DNA of 64,000 bases from Poseidonibacter parvus (GCF_001956695.1 NZ_CP019070.1:682001-746000); one strand, 5' to 3'. Shown: positions 33,267 to 42,177, numbered from the stretch's first letter. The notes: generated from the letters alone by a model not told the origin. Program-made: numbers and translations.

Positions 33267-33554
33267 TTACTTACCGATATACTCTGCTAATTCAGCGATG
33301 TCAGCATCAGTAAGTTTCATAACATTACCTTTCATAACACCTTTCATTTTTCCACCATAAGAACCATCTTTATAACCTTTTAAAGCTGTTGCTACTTCTG
33401 CTTTAGTTAAGTTTGCTGGAATTTGTGTTGGAGTTGCTGCGAATGCTTTTTCACCTTTTGCACCATGACATGCAACACAAGAACTATAAGACGCTGGAGC
33501 CGCTGCGAATGCAACTGCTGCTGCTAAAATTGAACCTAATACGATTTTTTTCAT
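33267..33554 (-). CDS. Periplasmic cytochrome c553
   Basis: A 95-residue precursor with a Sec signal peptide (about residues 1-19, cleaved after AFA or AAA) and one haem-c site CVACH at 26-30. A methionine-rich stretch (GKMKGVMKGNVMKL) supplies the axial ligand. Such small class I cytochromes carry electrons from the bc1 complex to cbb3 oxidase in Campylobacter and Helicobacter, which fits the neighbouring ccoIS genes. It has its own promoter region and a good TAAGGAG site. Confidence 0.9.
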   Translation of the reverse strand: MKKIVLGSILAAAVAFAAAPASYSSCVACHGAKGEKAFAATPTQIPANLTKAEVATALKGYKDGSYGGKMKGVMKGNVMKLTDADIAELAEYIGK

Positions 33555-33748
33555 TTTTTCTCCTTAAATTTTAAAGCTACATTTTAGCTTTTTATTTATT
33601 TTCCTTAGCTTAATAATTAAAACTACAAGTTAAGTATTAGTATAAGTGTTACCTATAATTGTATATTAATTGTGTATAAATAAAAAATATTTTTGCAAAT
33701 ATAAAGGCATATTTTTATATAGTATATTTTTAATATAAAGGTATTTTA

Positions 33749-34351
33749 TTGAACAAAGAATTGATTTTAAATATAAAGAATCTAAACTTCTCATACAAAG
33801 AAAATAATCCAATATACAAAGATTTTTCTTTGTCTTTAAAACAAGGTGAACTTGTTACTATTTTTGGAAAAAGTGGAAGTGGTAAAACAACTCTTTTCGA
33901 ACTTATAATTGGAACATTAAAAGCAAAAAGTGGAACTATTGAAAAAGAAAATCTAAGTTTGATATTTCAAGATCCATATAATTCTTTTCACCCAAGTTAT
34001 CCAATTATAGAACAAATTAAAGATGTTGTACAAAGAGATTTTAAAGATGAATTAAAAAGTTTTTTAAAAGAATTAAATTTAGATTATGAGTTACTTTTAA
34101 AAAAGCCACATGAGTTAAGTGGTGGTCAATTACAAAGATGTTCAATTTTAAGAGCTCTTTTAATGAAACCAAAATTATTACTTGTAGATGAGCCAACATC
34201 TGCATTAGATAATATCATTGCATATGATGTGATGAAACTTCTTATAAAATATTTAGATACGTGTGCAATATTACTTATTACACATGATGAACAAATGGCA
34301 AAATGGTGTAGTGATAAAATAATAAGGTTAGATGAAAATGAAAACAAATAA
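33749..34351 (+). CDS. Orphan ABC transporter ATP-binding protein, nickel/oligopeptide type
   Basis: A 200-residue ABC ATPase: Walker A GKSGSGKTT near 40, QDPYNSFHP (the Q-loop style of Dpp/Opp/Nik ATPases) near 75, signature LSGGQLQRC near 126, Walker B LLLVDEPTSAL near 149. Short for the family (usually 250-330) because the C-terminal extension is missing. No permease or binding protein is adjacent. Start TTG at 33749 after AAAGG. It overlaps hemH by 20 bp, which suggests co-translation. Substrate unknown; a nickel, haem or peptide system is possible. Confidence 0.75.
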   Translation: MNKELILNIKNLNFSYKENNPIYKDFSLSLKQGELVTIFGKSGSGKTTLFELIIGTLKAKSGTIEKENLSLIFQDPYNSFHPSYPIIEQIKDVVQRDFKDELKSFLKELNLDYELLLKKPHELSGGQLQRCSILRALLMKPKLLLVDEPTSALDNIIAYDVMKLLIKYLDTCAILLITHDEQMAKWCSDKIIRLDENENK

Positions 34352-35264
34352 AGCATTAGTTTTACTTAATATGGGTGGAGCTAGAAGTAAAGATGAATTA
34401 AAAACTTTTTTAACAAATATGTTTAATGATAGAAATATATTAACTATTAAATGTGGTTTTTTTAGAGGTTTAGTTGCTTCAATGATTGTAAAAAGTAGAT
34501 TAAATTCTGCATGGAAGAATTATGAAGAAATAGGAAGTGAAACTCCTTTACATAAGTTAACTGAAAAATTAGTAGATAAATTAAATGCTAATCTTGAAGG
34601 ATACAAAACTTATCAAGTTATGAGATATACTGCTCCTTTTGCAAGTGATGTAATAAAACAAATGGAAGAAGATGGTATTGATGATATTACAATACTACCT
34701 TTATATCCTCAATTTTCAACTACAACAACAAAATCATCTCTTGAAGATTTTGAATTATATTCAGATGATAAATTTACTACAAAAATAATTAAAACTTTTT
34801 ATAAAAATGAAAAGTTTAATAATTGTATAGTAAATGAAATTATGAGTCAAACTGATACTCCAAAAGAGTATAACTTAATTTTTTCAGCTCATGGTTTACC
34901 TCAAAAAATAGTTGATGCAGGTGATCCTTATGAAAAACAAATGAATGAACATGTCGAGATTCTAAGTAATATGTTAAAAGAAAAAGGTTATGAGTTTAAT
35001 TCTGTATCTTTAGCGTATCAATCAAAAGTAGGTCCTTTAAAATGGCTAGAACCAAGTTTGGATGATGCTTTAGTTGATTTCAAAGATAAGAATGTGATTA
35101 TTTATCCTTTAGCTTTTATTGTTGATAATTCAGAAACAGATTTTGAACTTGATTTAGAGTATAGAGAAATAGCAGAAGAAATAGGTGTTGGTGATTATAA
35201 AGTTTGTAAGTGCGTTAATGATAGTGATGAATTTATAGAAGCAATAAAAGATATTATTAAATAA
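34332..35264 (+). CDS. hemH: Ferrochelatase
   Basis: A 310-residue ferrochelatase, which inserts Fe2+ into porphyrin as the last step of haem synthesis. It has the N-terminal VLLNMGGARS, the catalytic His in IFSAHGLPQKIVDAGDPY (about 193-210) and the acidic FIVDNSETDFELDLEYR segment. Two ATGs (34332 and 34338) could serve as start; AAGG lies close before the first. It overlaps the ABC gene upstream. Confidence 0.94.
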   Translation: MKMKTNKALVLLNMGGARSKDELKTFLTNMFNDRNILTIKCGFFRGLVASMIVKSRLNSAWKNYEEIGSETPLHKLTEKLVDKLNANLEGYKTYQVMRYTAPFASDVIKQMEEDGIDDITILPLYPQFSTTTTKSSLEDFELYSDDKFTTKIIKTFYKNEKFNNCIVNEIMSQTDTPKEYNLIFSAHGLPQKIVDAGDPYEKQMNEHVEILSNMLKEKGYEFNSVSLAYQSKVGPLKWLEPSLDDALVDFKDKNVIIYPLAFIVDNSETDFELDLEYREIAEEIGVGDYKVCKCVNDSDEFIEAIKDIIK

Positions 35265-35272
35265 GGGTTTTT

Positions 35273-35818
35273 ATGAATAAAGATATATTACTAAAAATTG
35301 CAAATGATGCAATTGCATGTAAGTTTGACGAAAGTTTTAAAATTGATAAAGAGCAACTTATAAAAGAATATCCTTTTTTAGATGAACCTGCAGCTTGTTT
35401 TGTGACACTTAATTTAAATGGAGAATTAAGAGGATGTATTGGAAGCTTAGAAGCTTATGACATGTTAATTGATGATTTAATTTCAAATGCATATAATGCA
35501 GCTTTTTTAGATCCTAGATTTTTAGAATTATCAGAAGAAGAGTTTGCAAAAATAGACTTAGAAATATCTATTTTAACTCCTGCGATTAAATTAGAATACA
35601 AAGACAAAGCTGATTTAAAATCAAAAATAAAAGTAGGGCTTCATGGTGTTGTATTAATGGATGAAGAAGAGCGTTCTACTTTTTTACCACAAGTTTGGGA
35701 ACAATATCAAAATTTTGAAGAATTTTTTGAAAAACTAATTATCAAAGGAAATTTTGATAAAGATTGTTTAGACAAAAATATTAATGTTTTAGTTTATGAA
35801 GTTATAAAAGTAAAATAA
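35273..35818 (+). CDS. AMMECR1-domain protein (AmmeMemoRadiSam system protein A)
   Basis: A 181-residue protein with the AMMECR1 motif LRGCIGSL near residues 50-57 and NAAFLDPRF near 73-81. AMMECR1 proteins co-occur with MEMO-type and radical-SAM proteins in many prokaryotes; the chemistry is not established. It is followed immediately by the MEMO gene (ATG directly after TAA), so the two are expressed together. No radical-SAM member is in the window. Confidence 0.9.
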   Translation: MNKDILLKIANDAIACKFDESFKIDKEQLIKEYPFLDEPAACFVTLNLNGELRGCIGSLEAYDMLIDDLISNAYNAAFLDPRFLELSEEEFAKIDLEISILTPAIKLEYKDKADLKSKIKVGLHGVVLMDEEERSTFLPQVWEQYQNFEEFFEKLIIKGNFDKDCLDKNINVLVYEVIKVK

Positions 35819-36610
35819 ATGAGTATTAGAAAAACAGTAGTTTCTGGTAGTTTTTATCCAAATGATAAAGATGAACTAGAAAAGTTAATAAAAAGTTTTT
35901 CTAATAATATTAATAAAAATGAAGATAATGGATTTAAACATATAAATGCAATTGTAAATCCACATGCAGGGTATATATACAGTGGAAAGCTTTGTAATCT
36001 ATCTTTTAATACTGCTTCAAAACAAAACCCTAAAAGAATAATAGTAATAGGACCTTCTCATAATACTTACTTTGAAGGTTCAAGTATTTGTCTTGATAAT
36101 TTTTATGAAACGCCTTTGGGAAATATTGAAATTGATTTAGAATATTCAAAAGCTTTAATGCAAAGATATGATTTTTTAACTACAAATGAAGAGTGTGCTT
36201 TTGAACACTCAAGTGAAACACAAGCTCCATTTATTAAATACTATTTTCCAAATGCAAAAATTATTGAAATAGTTTATGGAAATCAAGACTCTAATACTCT
36301 TAGTTTATTACTTGATGAGCTAATAAAAGATGAAAATAACTTACTTGTAATCAGTACAGATTTAAGCCATTTTCACCCATTGCAAATTGCAAAAAAAATT
36401 GATGAAAATTGTATAAGTGCAATAAATGAAAAAGATTTAAGTAAATTGGAAAATTGTGAAGCTTGTGGAAAAACAGGAATAAAAGCCTTACTTGAATCAT
36501 CTAGTAAAAATAGTTTAAATACTAAAGTTTTAGATTATTCTACAAGTTGTGATGTTAATAATGATAAAACAAGAGTTGTAGGTTATTTATCAGCTATTGT
36601 AGGAAGTTAA
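35819..36610 (+). CDS. MEMO-family protein (AmmeMemoRadiSam system protein B)
   Basis: A 263-residue protein of the MEMO family, related in fold to class III extradiol dioxygenases. Probable metal-site histidines are in VNPHAGYIYSG (about 42-52), IGPSHNTYF (about 76-84) and STDLSHFHP (about 177-185). Human MEMO1 binds iron or copper; bacterial function is unresolved. Starts on the base after the AMMECR1 stop and ends on the base before the DUF218 start, so three genes form a tight unit. Confidence 0.9.
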   Translation: MSIRKTVVSGSFYPNDKDELEKLIKSFSNNINKNEDNGFKHINAIVNPHAGYIYSGKLCNLSFNTASKQNPKRIIVIGPSHNTYFEGSSICLDNFYETPLGNIEIDLEYSKALMQRYDFLTTNEECAFEHSSETQAPFIKYYFPNAKIIEIVYGNQDSNTLSLLLDELIKDENNLLVISTDLSHFHPLQIAKKIDENCISAINEKDLSKLENCEACGKTGIKALLESSSKNSLNTKVLDYSTSCDVNNDKTRVVGYLSAIVGS

Positions 36611-37354
36611 ATGTTTTTACTTAAAAAGATTATTTCTGCTTTTTTATTACCTATTCCTATTGGTCTTTTTTTACTATTTATTGCTTTTTATTTTTTAATT
36701 ACTAATTCATACAAGAAAGCAAAAGTATTTTCTTTTTTTGCACTTCTTTGGTTTACACTTTTATCTTCACAAATAGTTTCAAATGCAATTATAAATCCTT
36801 TAGAAAACTCGCACAAAGCACTTTTAGAAATTCCAAAAGTTCAATATGTTTTAGTTTTAGGTTCCGGTCATATTACAAATGAAAACCTAAGTATTACTTC
36901 ACAATTAAATCAAGTTGCAGTTGTTAGATTAAATGAAGGAATAAGAATTTTTAAAAAACTTGATAATGCTAAATTAATTGTATCAGGATACAAAGGCTTT
37001 GATAAAAATTATCATTCAACTATGAGTAAATCTCTTGCTGTTGATTTAGGAATAAAAGATAAAAATATCATAAAGATGGATAAACCAAAAGATACAAGAG
37101 AAGAAGCAATACAAGCTAAAAAAATAATAGGGAGTAAACCTTTTATTTTAGTTACAAGTGCATCACATATGAAAAGGTCAATGCTATTATTTAAAAAGCT
37201 TGGATTAAATCCCATTGCCGCTGCTACATATCATTTAGGAGAGGATAAAAAAGATTATAGTTCTATCTTTGCTAGTGAGAATTTATATAAGGTAAAAGTA
37301 GCTTTTCATGAATATCTAGGATTAGCATGGGCTTATATTAAAGGATATATTTGA
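36611..37354 (+). CDS. DUF218 (ElyC/SanA/YdcF-family) membrane protein
   Basis: A 247-residue protein with two N-terminal membrane helices (about 9-31 and 38-58) and a periplasmic DUF218 domain: YVLVLGSGH near 77, LIVSGYKG near 120, TREEA near 154 and ILVTSASHMKRSM near 175. ElyC and SanA act in envelope integrity and in the undecaprenyl-phosphate lipid-carrier cycle. The ATG follows directly on the MEMO stop. Confidence 0.85.
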   Translation: MFLLKKIISAFLLPIPIGLFLLFIAFYFLITNSYKKAKVFSFFALLWFTLLSSQIVSNAIINPLENSHKALLEIPKVQYVLVLGSGHITNENLSITSQLNQVAVVRLNEGIRIFKKLDNAKLIVSGYKGFDKNYHSTMSKSLAVDLGIKDKNIIKMDKPKDTREEAIQAKKIIGSKPFILVTSASHMKRSMLLFKKLGLNPIAAATYHLGEDKKDYSSIFASENLYKVKVAFHEYLGLAWAYIKGYI

Positions 37355-37376
37355 TACAATTGCGACTTTGTTGCAA
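37355..37376 (+). promoter_or_regulatory. Promoter and possible operator of znuCB
   Basis: TACAAT (37355-37360) is a likely -10 box. Overlapping its end is a near-perfect inverted repeat, TTGCGAC-TTT-GTTGCAA (37360-37376; 6 of 7 positions pair), right where transcription would start and 13 bp before the znuC TTG. The position fits a repressor site, such as a Zur- or other metal-dependent operator. The sequence does not match the E. coli Zur box, so the regulator is unknown. Confidence 0.4.
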
Positions 37377-37389
37377 ATAAAGGTAAATA

Positions 37390-38136
37390 TTGGAAATTTT
37401 AAATATAAAAGACTTATCATACGCGTATAAAGAGAATTATAAAGTACTAGAAGATATAAATCTAACAATTAATAATGATGATTTTCTAGCAATTATTGGA
37501 CCAAATGGTGGCGGAAAATCAACACTTCTTAAACTAATTTTGGGTTTATTAAAACCTCAAAATGGAAAAATATCAAAAAATATCAAAAATGAATTAATCG
37601 GTTATGTTCCTCAAAATACAAACTTAAATATTGATTTTCCTATAACTGCACTTGAAGTAGTTTTAATGGGACATATCGGAAATAAAAAGAAGCTTTTTGG
37701 ATATAGCAAAGAAGATATTTCTTGTGCTATGCACTCATTAGAAAAAGTAGGAATGAGTGATTTTTCAAATAGACGAATTGGTGATTTAAGTGGAGGTCAA
37801 AGGCAAAGAGTTTTTATTGCACGTGCATTATGTGCAAATCCAAAAGTAATGCTTTTAGATGAACCAACGGCTAGTATTGATGTAAAAGGTCAAAAAGAAG
37901 TTTATGAATTACTAAAAGAGTTAAATAAATCAATTTGTATAGTAGTAGTAAGTCATGATATTTCTGTTTTATTAAACTATGCAAATAATGTTGCTCATGT
38001 AAATAAAAATCTTGTTTATCATAATTTAGAAAGTATACAAAAAGATATACATACTGTTGATGACCACTTGTGTGAAGTTGAGCTTTTAAAAGCTTTAGGA
38101 AAAACACAAGTTTGTTGTGATCATAAACTTCAGTAG
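37390..38136 (+). CDS. znuC: Metal ABC transporter ATP-binding protein (ZnuC-like)
   Basis: A 248-residue ATPase of the zinc/manganese cluster: Walker A GPNGGGKST near 38, signature LSGGQRQRVF near 136, Walker B VMLLDEPTAS near 157. The C-terminal tail has His and Cys residues (VDDHLCEVE, VCCDHKLQ) common in zinc-uptake ATPases. Start TTG at 37390 after AAAGG. The permease gene follows after 8 bp; no binding-protein gene (znuA) is in this window. Confidence 0.83.
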   Translation: MEILNIKDLSYAYKENYKVLEDINLTINNDDFLAIIGPNGGGKSTLLKLILGLLKPQNGKISKNIKNELIGYVPQNTNLNIDFPITALEVVLMGHIGNKKKLFGYSKEDISCAMHSLEKVGMSDFSNRRIGDLSGGQRQRVFIARALCANPKVMLLDEPTASIDVKGQKEVYELLKELNKSICIVVVSHDISVLLNYANNVAHVNKNLVYHNLESIQKDIHTVDDHLCEVELLKALGKTQVCCDHKLQ

Positions 38137-38144
38137 GAAATGAA

Positions 38145-38942
38145 ATGTTAGAAATATTAGAATACGATTTTATTCAAAATGCATTATTAGCTGGTTTATT
38201 AATTTCTATAGCAGCTGGAATAATTGGTTCACTTGTTGTTGTAAACAAAATCACTTTTTTAACAGGTGGAATTGCACATAGCTCTTATGGTGGAATTGGG
38301 ATTGCAATTTATCTAGGTTTACCTGTGTTATTTGGTGCAACTGTTTTTGCTTTAATTACTGCTGTTATAATTGCGATATTGACTTTAAACAATAGAAATA
38401 GAGCAGATGCAATTATAGGAATGATGTGGGCTTTTGGTATGGCTATTGGTATTATTTTTGTAGATTTAACACCTGGTTATAATGTGGATTTGATGTCCTA
38501 TTTATTTGGTTCAATAATCGCAGTTTCAAGCGATGATATCATTTATATGACAGTTTTAGATGTATTTATTGTTCTTATTGTAATGTTTTTTTATAAAGAA
38601 ATATTAGCTGTATCTTATGATAGTGAGTTTGCAAAATTAAGAGGAATTAATACAAAATTCTTTTATACACTAATTTTAGTATTAGCTTCATTATGTGTTG
38701 TTGCAGCTATTAAAGCTGTTGGGCTTATTTTAGTGATTGCTTTACTTACTATTCCTACCTATTTAGCAGAAGCATTTTCAAATAAACTATCTCAAATGAT
38801 GATAATAAGTTCAATTTTTGCAAGTATTTTTACACTTAGTGGTTTAGTGATTTCATATCTTTATGATATATCCTCAGGTGCAAGTATTATCATCTCAGCT
38901 GTAGTAATACTTACACTTGTAAAACTTATAAAAAGAAAATAA
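38145..38942 (+). CDS. znuB: Metal ABC transporter permease (ZnuB-like)
   Basis: A 265-residue permease with about eight membrane helices, of the ZnuB/MntB/TroC class, including the FLTGGIAHSSYGGIG segment near residue 39 and GLILVIALLTIPTYLAE near 187. It forms the channel for zinc (or manganese) import with ZnuC. The gene ends in a strong hairpin that overlaps its last codons. Confidence 0.85.
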   Translation: MLEILEYDFIQNALLAGLLISIAAGIIGSLVVVNKITFLTGGIAHSSYGGIGIAIYLGLPVLFGATVFALITAVIIAILTLNNRNRADAIIGMMWAFGMAIGIIFVDLTPGYNVDLMSYLFGSIIAVSSDDIIYMTVLDVFIVLIVMFFYKEILAVSYDSEFAKLRGINTKFFYTLILVLASLCVVAAIKAVGLILVIALLTIPTYLAEAFSNKLSQMMIISSIFASIFTLSGLVISYLYDISSGASIIISAVVILTLVKLIKRK

Positions 38943-38967
38943 GTAGCTTTAATAGCTACTTATTTTC
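38935..38967. terminator. Bidirectional terminator between znuB and the protease-propeller gene
   Basis: GAAAATAAGTAGCT and its complement make a perfect 14-bp stem with a 5-nt loop. One arm overlaps the znuB stop; the other ends 7 bp from the stop of the convergent gene. T- and A-rich flanks suit termination from both sides. Confidence 0.8.
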
Positions 38968-38973
38968 TACTAA

Positions 38974-41046
38974 CTAATTTTTCTTTGGCATCTTTTCTAA
39001 AGTAATTTCTCTTTGTATTTTTTTATCTCCAACAGTTTTTGCAAACCATTTATAAACTCTTGCAGACCATTTATTTTTTGAATTACCCTCTGTTATATAA
39101 ATACTTTGTAAATGCCAACCTGGTTTTGATTTACTATTATCATGTCTAATCATAACTTTTTTAATTTCGCCAAAATATTTATCTACAGGAATATTTTGAA
39201 TTGTACGAGAACCTCTTTCAAAATCATCACTTATTGTATCAATATGATACTCGGGACTTTCCCAATTATCACCTTTTAAAGTAATAAATACTTTTGCACT
39301 TGTACCTGCATTTTTTTCATTACTTGTATTTATTTCAATATTGTAATACTTTAACTCTTTGCTAGGTACTAAATCATTTTCAAAAGCTCCATTATTTTTC
39401 ATATTAATAACTCTTACTCTACCACTGTATTTATCTAATAAGAATAGTTTTAATTTTGTATTTCTTGCTTTAAAGTATTGAATATTACTCCATTGTTCCA
39501 TTGGTACTAATCCCATAACAAATTTGTTTCTAAAATAATTGTCATCAATTAGTTTTCCAATTTTTGCATCATTTTTAAGGTTGTTGATTTTATGAATATG
39601 CATAATTCCATTTCTACTTACACCTTTACTTATAATTAAGTAAGATTTTTTCTCAGAAGCTTTAAATATATTCATTCTAACCCATCCTGTAGACCAATCT
39701 TGCGTATCTATCTGTTCAAAATTAAATTTTTTATTTTTTAAGTAAAATTTACATTGAGAATATATTGTTCTTTTACCTGTATTATTAATTCCATAAATAT
39801 AAACAGCATTTTCAGTTTCAATTACTTGAATATCTGTACCTACAATAGATTTAGAATTCTTTAAAAAATTTGCTTCTTCAATTACTTTCTCTCCAAGTGT
39901 TCCATTGCTATTCATAACTCTAATATGTACTGTCCCATCATCTCTGTTTAAGATTACATAAGTTTTATTTTTAAAATAAAAAAACTCTATTTTATTCCAA
40001 CCCGAACGCCAGTCATGTTTTTCTATGACTTTATCAATTGTTCCATTATCATTAACTTTGTTTATATGAACAAGTCCATTTGTATAACCATCACCTTTTC
40101 CTGCTTTCATTAAAAAAAGATAAGTTTTCCCTTTAACTGTATAGAAATTTATATTACTCCAACCCTTAGTCCAATCATATGTTTGTATGTTTCTTCCAAT
40201 ACTTCCATCTGCTTTTATATTATGAATATGAACAAGTCCATTACTTGGTTTTAATAAAAATAAGTATTGTTTACCTTTTACTTCATATATCTTACTATTC
40301 CAACCTTTTGACCACTTATCAGCATATAAAACAGAATCACTTTTTAAACTAATTACTGTTCCTGAAACATAACTTGATGCATATTGTCTTCCCCAAAAAC
40401 TACTCCATCCTAATATTTTTAAATCAATAAATTTAGCGTAACAATCTTCTCCTGAAGTTAAGTCTAAATACCAAACACATGTCTTTTCAACATCAATATC
40501 ACCATTAGTTTTATATTTACAATCCATTCCTACAATTGTTACCCAATGATTACCTTTACTAATTAGTGCAACTACAGGAATAGCTCTTCTTAAGTGATGT
40601 CTAACTTTTTGTATAATAGAACTATTTGTGCCTTTATTATGTCTTATAGTGTCGTTTTCAATATCTTTTCTAGAAGTTAAATTTTTTTTAGTAAGTTTAT
40701 CAAGCCCCACTGCTAATTGTGCAGGAGTTGTAAAATAATCATCTCCTGGATTAAAAATTATACCTCCTAAAAGAAGTTTGTTTGCATACTTTCTAAAATC
40801 ACTTGGTCCTGATGTAACTTTGACATATTTTTTAATTCTACTTCTTGGTATTGCATTAACAAAATAACCCATAAAACTATGTGCAGCATCAATTCCACAT
40901 CCTACATATGAGCCTGCTTTTGCATTTACTGAATAAGGTGCGCCATTTACGTAAAGTCTTAGTCTTTCATAGTTGTTTTCTTCATCGTTTGTAATTTTGA
41001 CTTGTCTTGTTTTGTTATATTTTAGGGCATAGAATTCTGTTGACAT
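38974..41046 (-). CDS. Papain/C39-like peptidase domain, WxxGW propeller-like repeats and PLAT domain protein
   Basis: A 690-residue protein I cannot assign to a known family as a whole. Residues 1-230 look like a papain-fold (C39-like) domain, with candidate catalytic C50 (YVGCGIDAAH), H167 (GNHWVTIVGMD) and D195 (WYLDLTSG). Residues about 240-560 hold five or six repeats of about 50 residues with W-x-x-G-W near the start and G-x-V-H-I near the middle (KWSKGWN 245, DWTKGWS 291, DWRSGWN 346, DWSTGWV 450), like a beta-propeller. Residues about 566-685 resemble a PLAT/LH2 lipid- or protein-binding domain (AKVFITLKGDN, PGWHLQSIYI). No signal peptide is seen. Single gene with its own terminator; an effector or toxin role is speculation. 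Confidence 0.75.
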   Translation of the reverse strand: MSTEFYALKYNKTRQVKITNDEENNYERLRLYVNGAPYSVNAKAGSYVGCGIDAAHSFMGYFVNAIPRSRIKKYVKVTSGPSDFRKYANKLLLGGIIFNPGDDYFTTPAQLAVGLDKLTKKNLTSRKDIENDTIRHNKGTNSSIIQKVRHHLRRAIPVVALISKGNHWVTIVGMDCKYKTNGDIDVEKTCVWYLDLTSGEDCYAKFIDLKILGWSSFWGRQYASSYVSGTVISLKSDSVLYADKWSKGWNSKIYEVKGKQYLFLLKPSNGLVHIHNIKADGSIGRNIQTYDWTKGWSNINFYTVKGKTYLFLMKAGKGDGYTNGLVHINKVNDNGTIDKVIEKHDWRSGWNKIEFFYFKNKTYVILNRDDGTVHIRVMNSNGTLGEKVIEEANFLKNSKSIVGTDIQVIETENAVYIYGINNTGKRTIYSQCKFYLKNKKFNFEQIDTQDWSTGWVRMNIFKASEKKSYLIISKGVSRNGIMHIHKINNLKNDAKIGKLIDDNYFRNKFVMGLVPMEQWSNIQYFKARNTKLKLFLLDKYSGRVRVINMKNNGAFENDLVPSKELKYYNIEINTSNEKNAGTSAKVFITLKGDNWESPEYHIDTISDDFERGSRTIQNIPVDKYFGEIKKVMIRHDNSKSKPGWHLQSIYITEGNSKNKWSARVYKWFAKTVGDKKIQREITLEKMPKKN

Positions 41047-41087
41047 GATATTTCCTTATGATTTGGACTGTTGTTTAAAACACCTAT

Positions 41088-41119
41088 AGTATAAGCTAAA
41101 CTAATAGTTTAGCTATACT
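41088..41119. promoter_or_regulatory. Strong hairpin or operator upstream of the protease-propeller gene
   Basis: AGTATAAGCTAAACT and AGTTTAGCTATACT pair over 14 bp with one bulged A and a 3-nt loop. It sits 42 bp before the start of the minus-strand gene and 119 bp before the plus-strand cvfB-like gene. It may be a regulator site in this divergent promoter region or a leader hairpin. No T-run follows, so it is unlikely to be a terminator. Confidence 0.45.
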
Positions 41120-41199
41120 GTTTCCTTATTCTAATTTTACTCTTATATATCTTAATATGTTATATAATTATTAAATAGCTTAAGAAAGTTTTATTTAGC

Positions 41200-41205
41200 T
41201 ATAAT
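41200..41205 (+). promoter_or_regulatory. Probable -10 element of the cvfB-like gene
   Basis: TATAAT 33 bp before the cvfB-like start, giving a transcription start near 41212 and a short leader. No clear -35. Confidence 0.45.
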
Positions 41206-41237
41206 GGACAAAATTAAACAAAACGGAATTACTAAAA

Positions 41238-42086
41238 ATGACAGAAAATCAAGAACAGTTAATAAATGAACATATATATGTTGGTGAAATAAATAAACTA
41301 GCAGTATATAGAAAAAGCGAACCGGGAATTTACTTAATTAGTGAAGACAAAGAAGAAGTACTTCTTCCAAATGCTTATGTAACAAATGAAATGGAACTAG
41401 GTTCTTTTTTAGATGTATTTATCTATACAGATAGTGAAGATAGATTAGTTGCAACTACACTTGACCCATACCTATATGTAAATGAATTTGCATATTTAGA
41501 AATTGTAGATACTGCTGCTTTTGGAGCTTTTGTTGATATAGGGCTACCAAAAGATATTCTAGTTCCTAAAAATAAACAAAGAAGTATTTTTCATAAAGGT
41601 CATAAAAAAGTTTTAAAAATGATTCTTGATGAAAAAACTGATAGACTTATTGCTACAGAAAAATATACTTTAGAGCAAAATATAAAAGACTTAAGTGAAA
41701 AAGATGAGGTGGAAATCCTTGTTTATTCAAAAACTCCACTTGGATATAAAGTAATTGTAAATGACTTATACGATGGAATGATTTTCCATACTGAAATATT
41801 TGAAAATATTTATTTTGGTGATAGAAAAAGAGCTTATATTAAAAAAATAAGAGATGATAATAAATTAGATATTTCACTTCAAGAAATTGGTAAAAAAGTA
41901 AAAGACGATAAAGTTTTTGAGATTTTAAAGAAAAATGGTGGAAAACTTGATTTTACTTATAAAAGTGATGCAGAAGATATCAAAAAAGTTTTTGGTATTA
42001 GTAAAAAAGCTTTTAAAGCAACGCTTACAAAACTGTTAAATGAAGAGAAAATTGTCCTAGAAAGTAATTGTATTAGAGTTAAATAG
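41238..42086 (+). CDS. S1-domain RNA-binding protein, CvfB-like
   Basis: A 282-residue protein with tandem S1-type beta-barrels, the clearest being FAYLEIVDTAAFGAFVDIG (about residues 84-102), and a C-terminal winged-helix region (about 225-280; FGISKKAFKATLTKLLNE). This is the architecture of Staphylococcus CvfB, an RNA-binding regulator. It probably binds RNA; targets unknown. Monocistronic. Confidence 0.83.
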   Translation: MTENQEQLINEHIYVGEINKLAVYRKSEPGIYLISEDKEEVLLPNAYVTNEMELGSFLDVFIYTDSEDRLVATTLDPYLYVNEFAYLEIVDTAAFGAFVDIGLPKDILVPKNKQRSIFHKGHKKVLKMILDEKTDRLIATEKYTLEQNIKDLSEKDEVEILVYSKTPLGYKVIVNDLYDGMIFHTEIFENIYFGDRKRAYIKKIRDDNKLDISLQEIGKKVKDDKVFEILKKNGGKLDFTYKSDAEDIKKVFGISKKAFKATLTKLLNEEKIVLESNCIRVK

Positions 42087-42177
42087 TAATAGTTACAACT
42101 TGATTGCGCACAATTAAGACAAAATTTATCCGAATTTATTATAATGTCAAGAAATATTAAAAATAAAAGGAAATTAT

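Noticed and set aside
38974-41046. Interpretation of the 690-residue protein as part of a prophage or polymorphic toxin locus
   Set aside because: No immunity gene, integrase, structural phage gene or secretion gene lies beside it.
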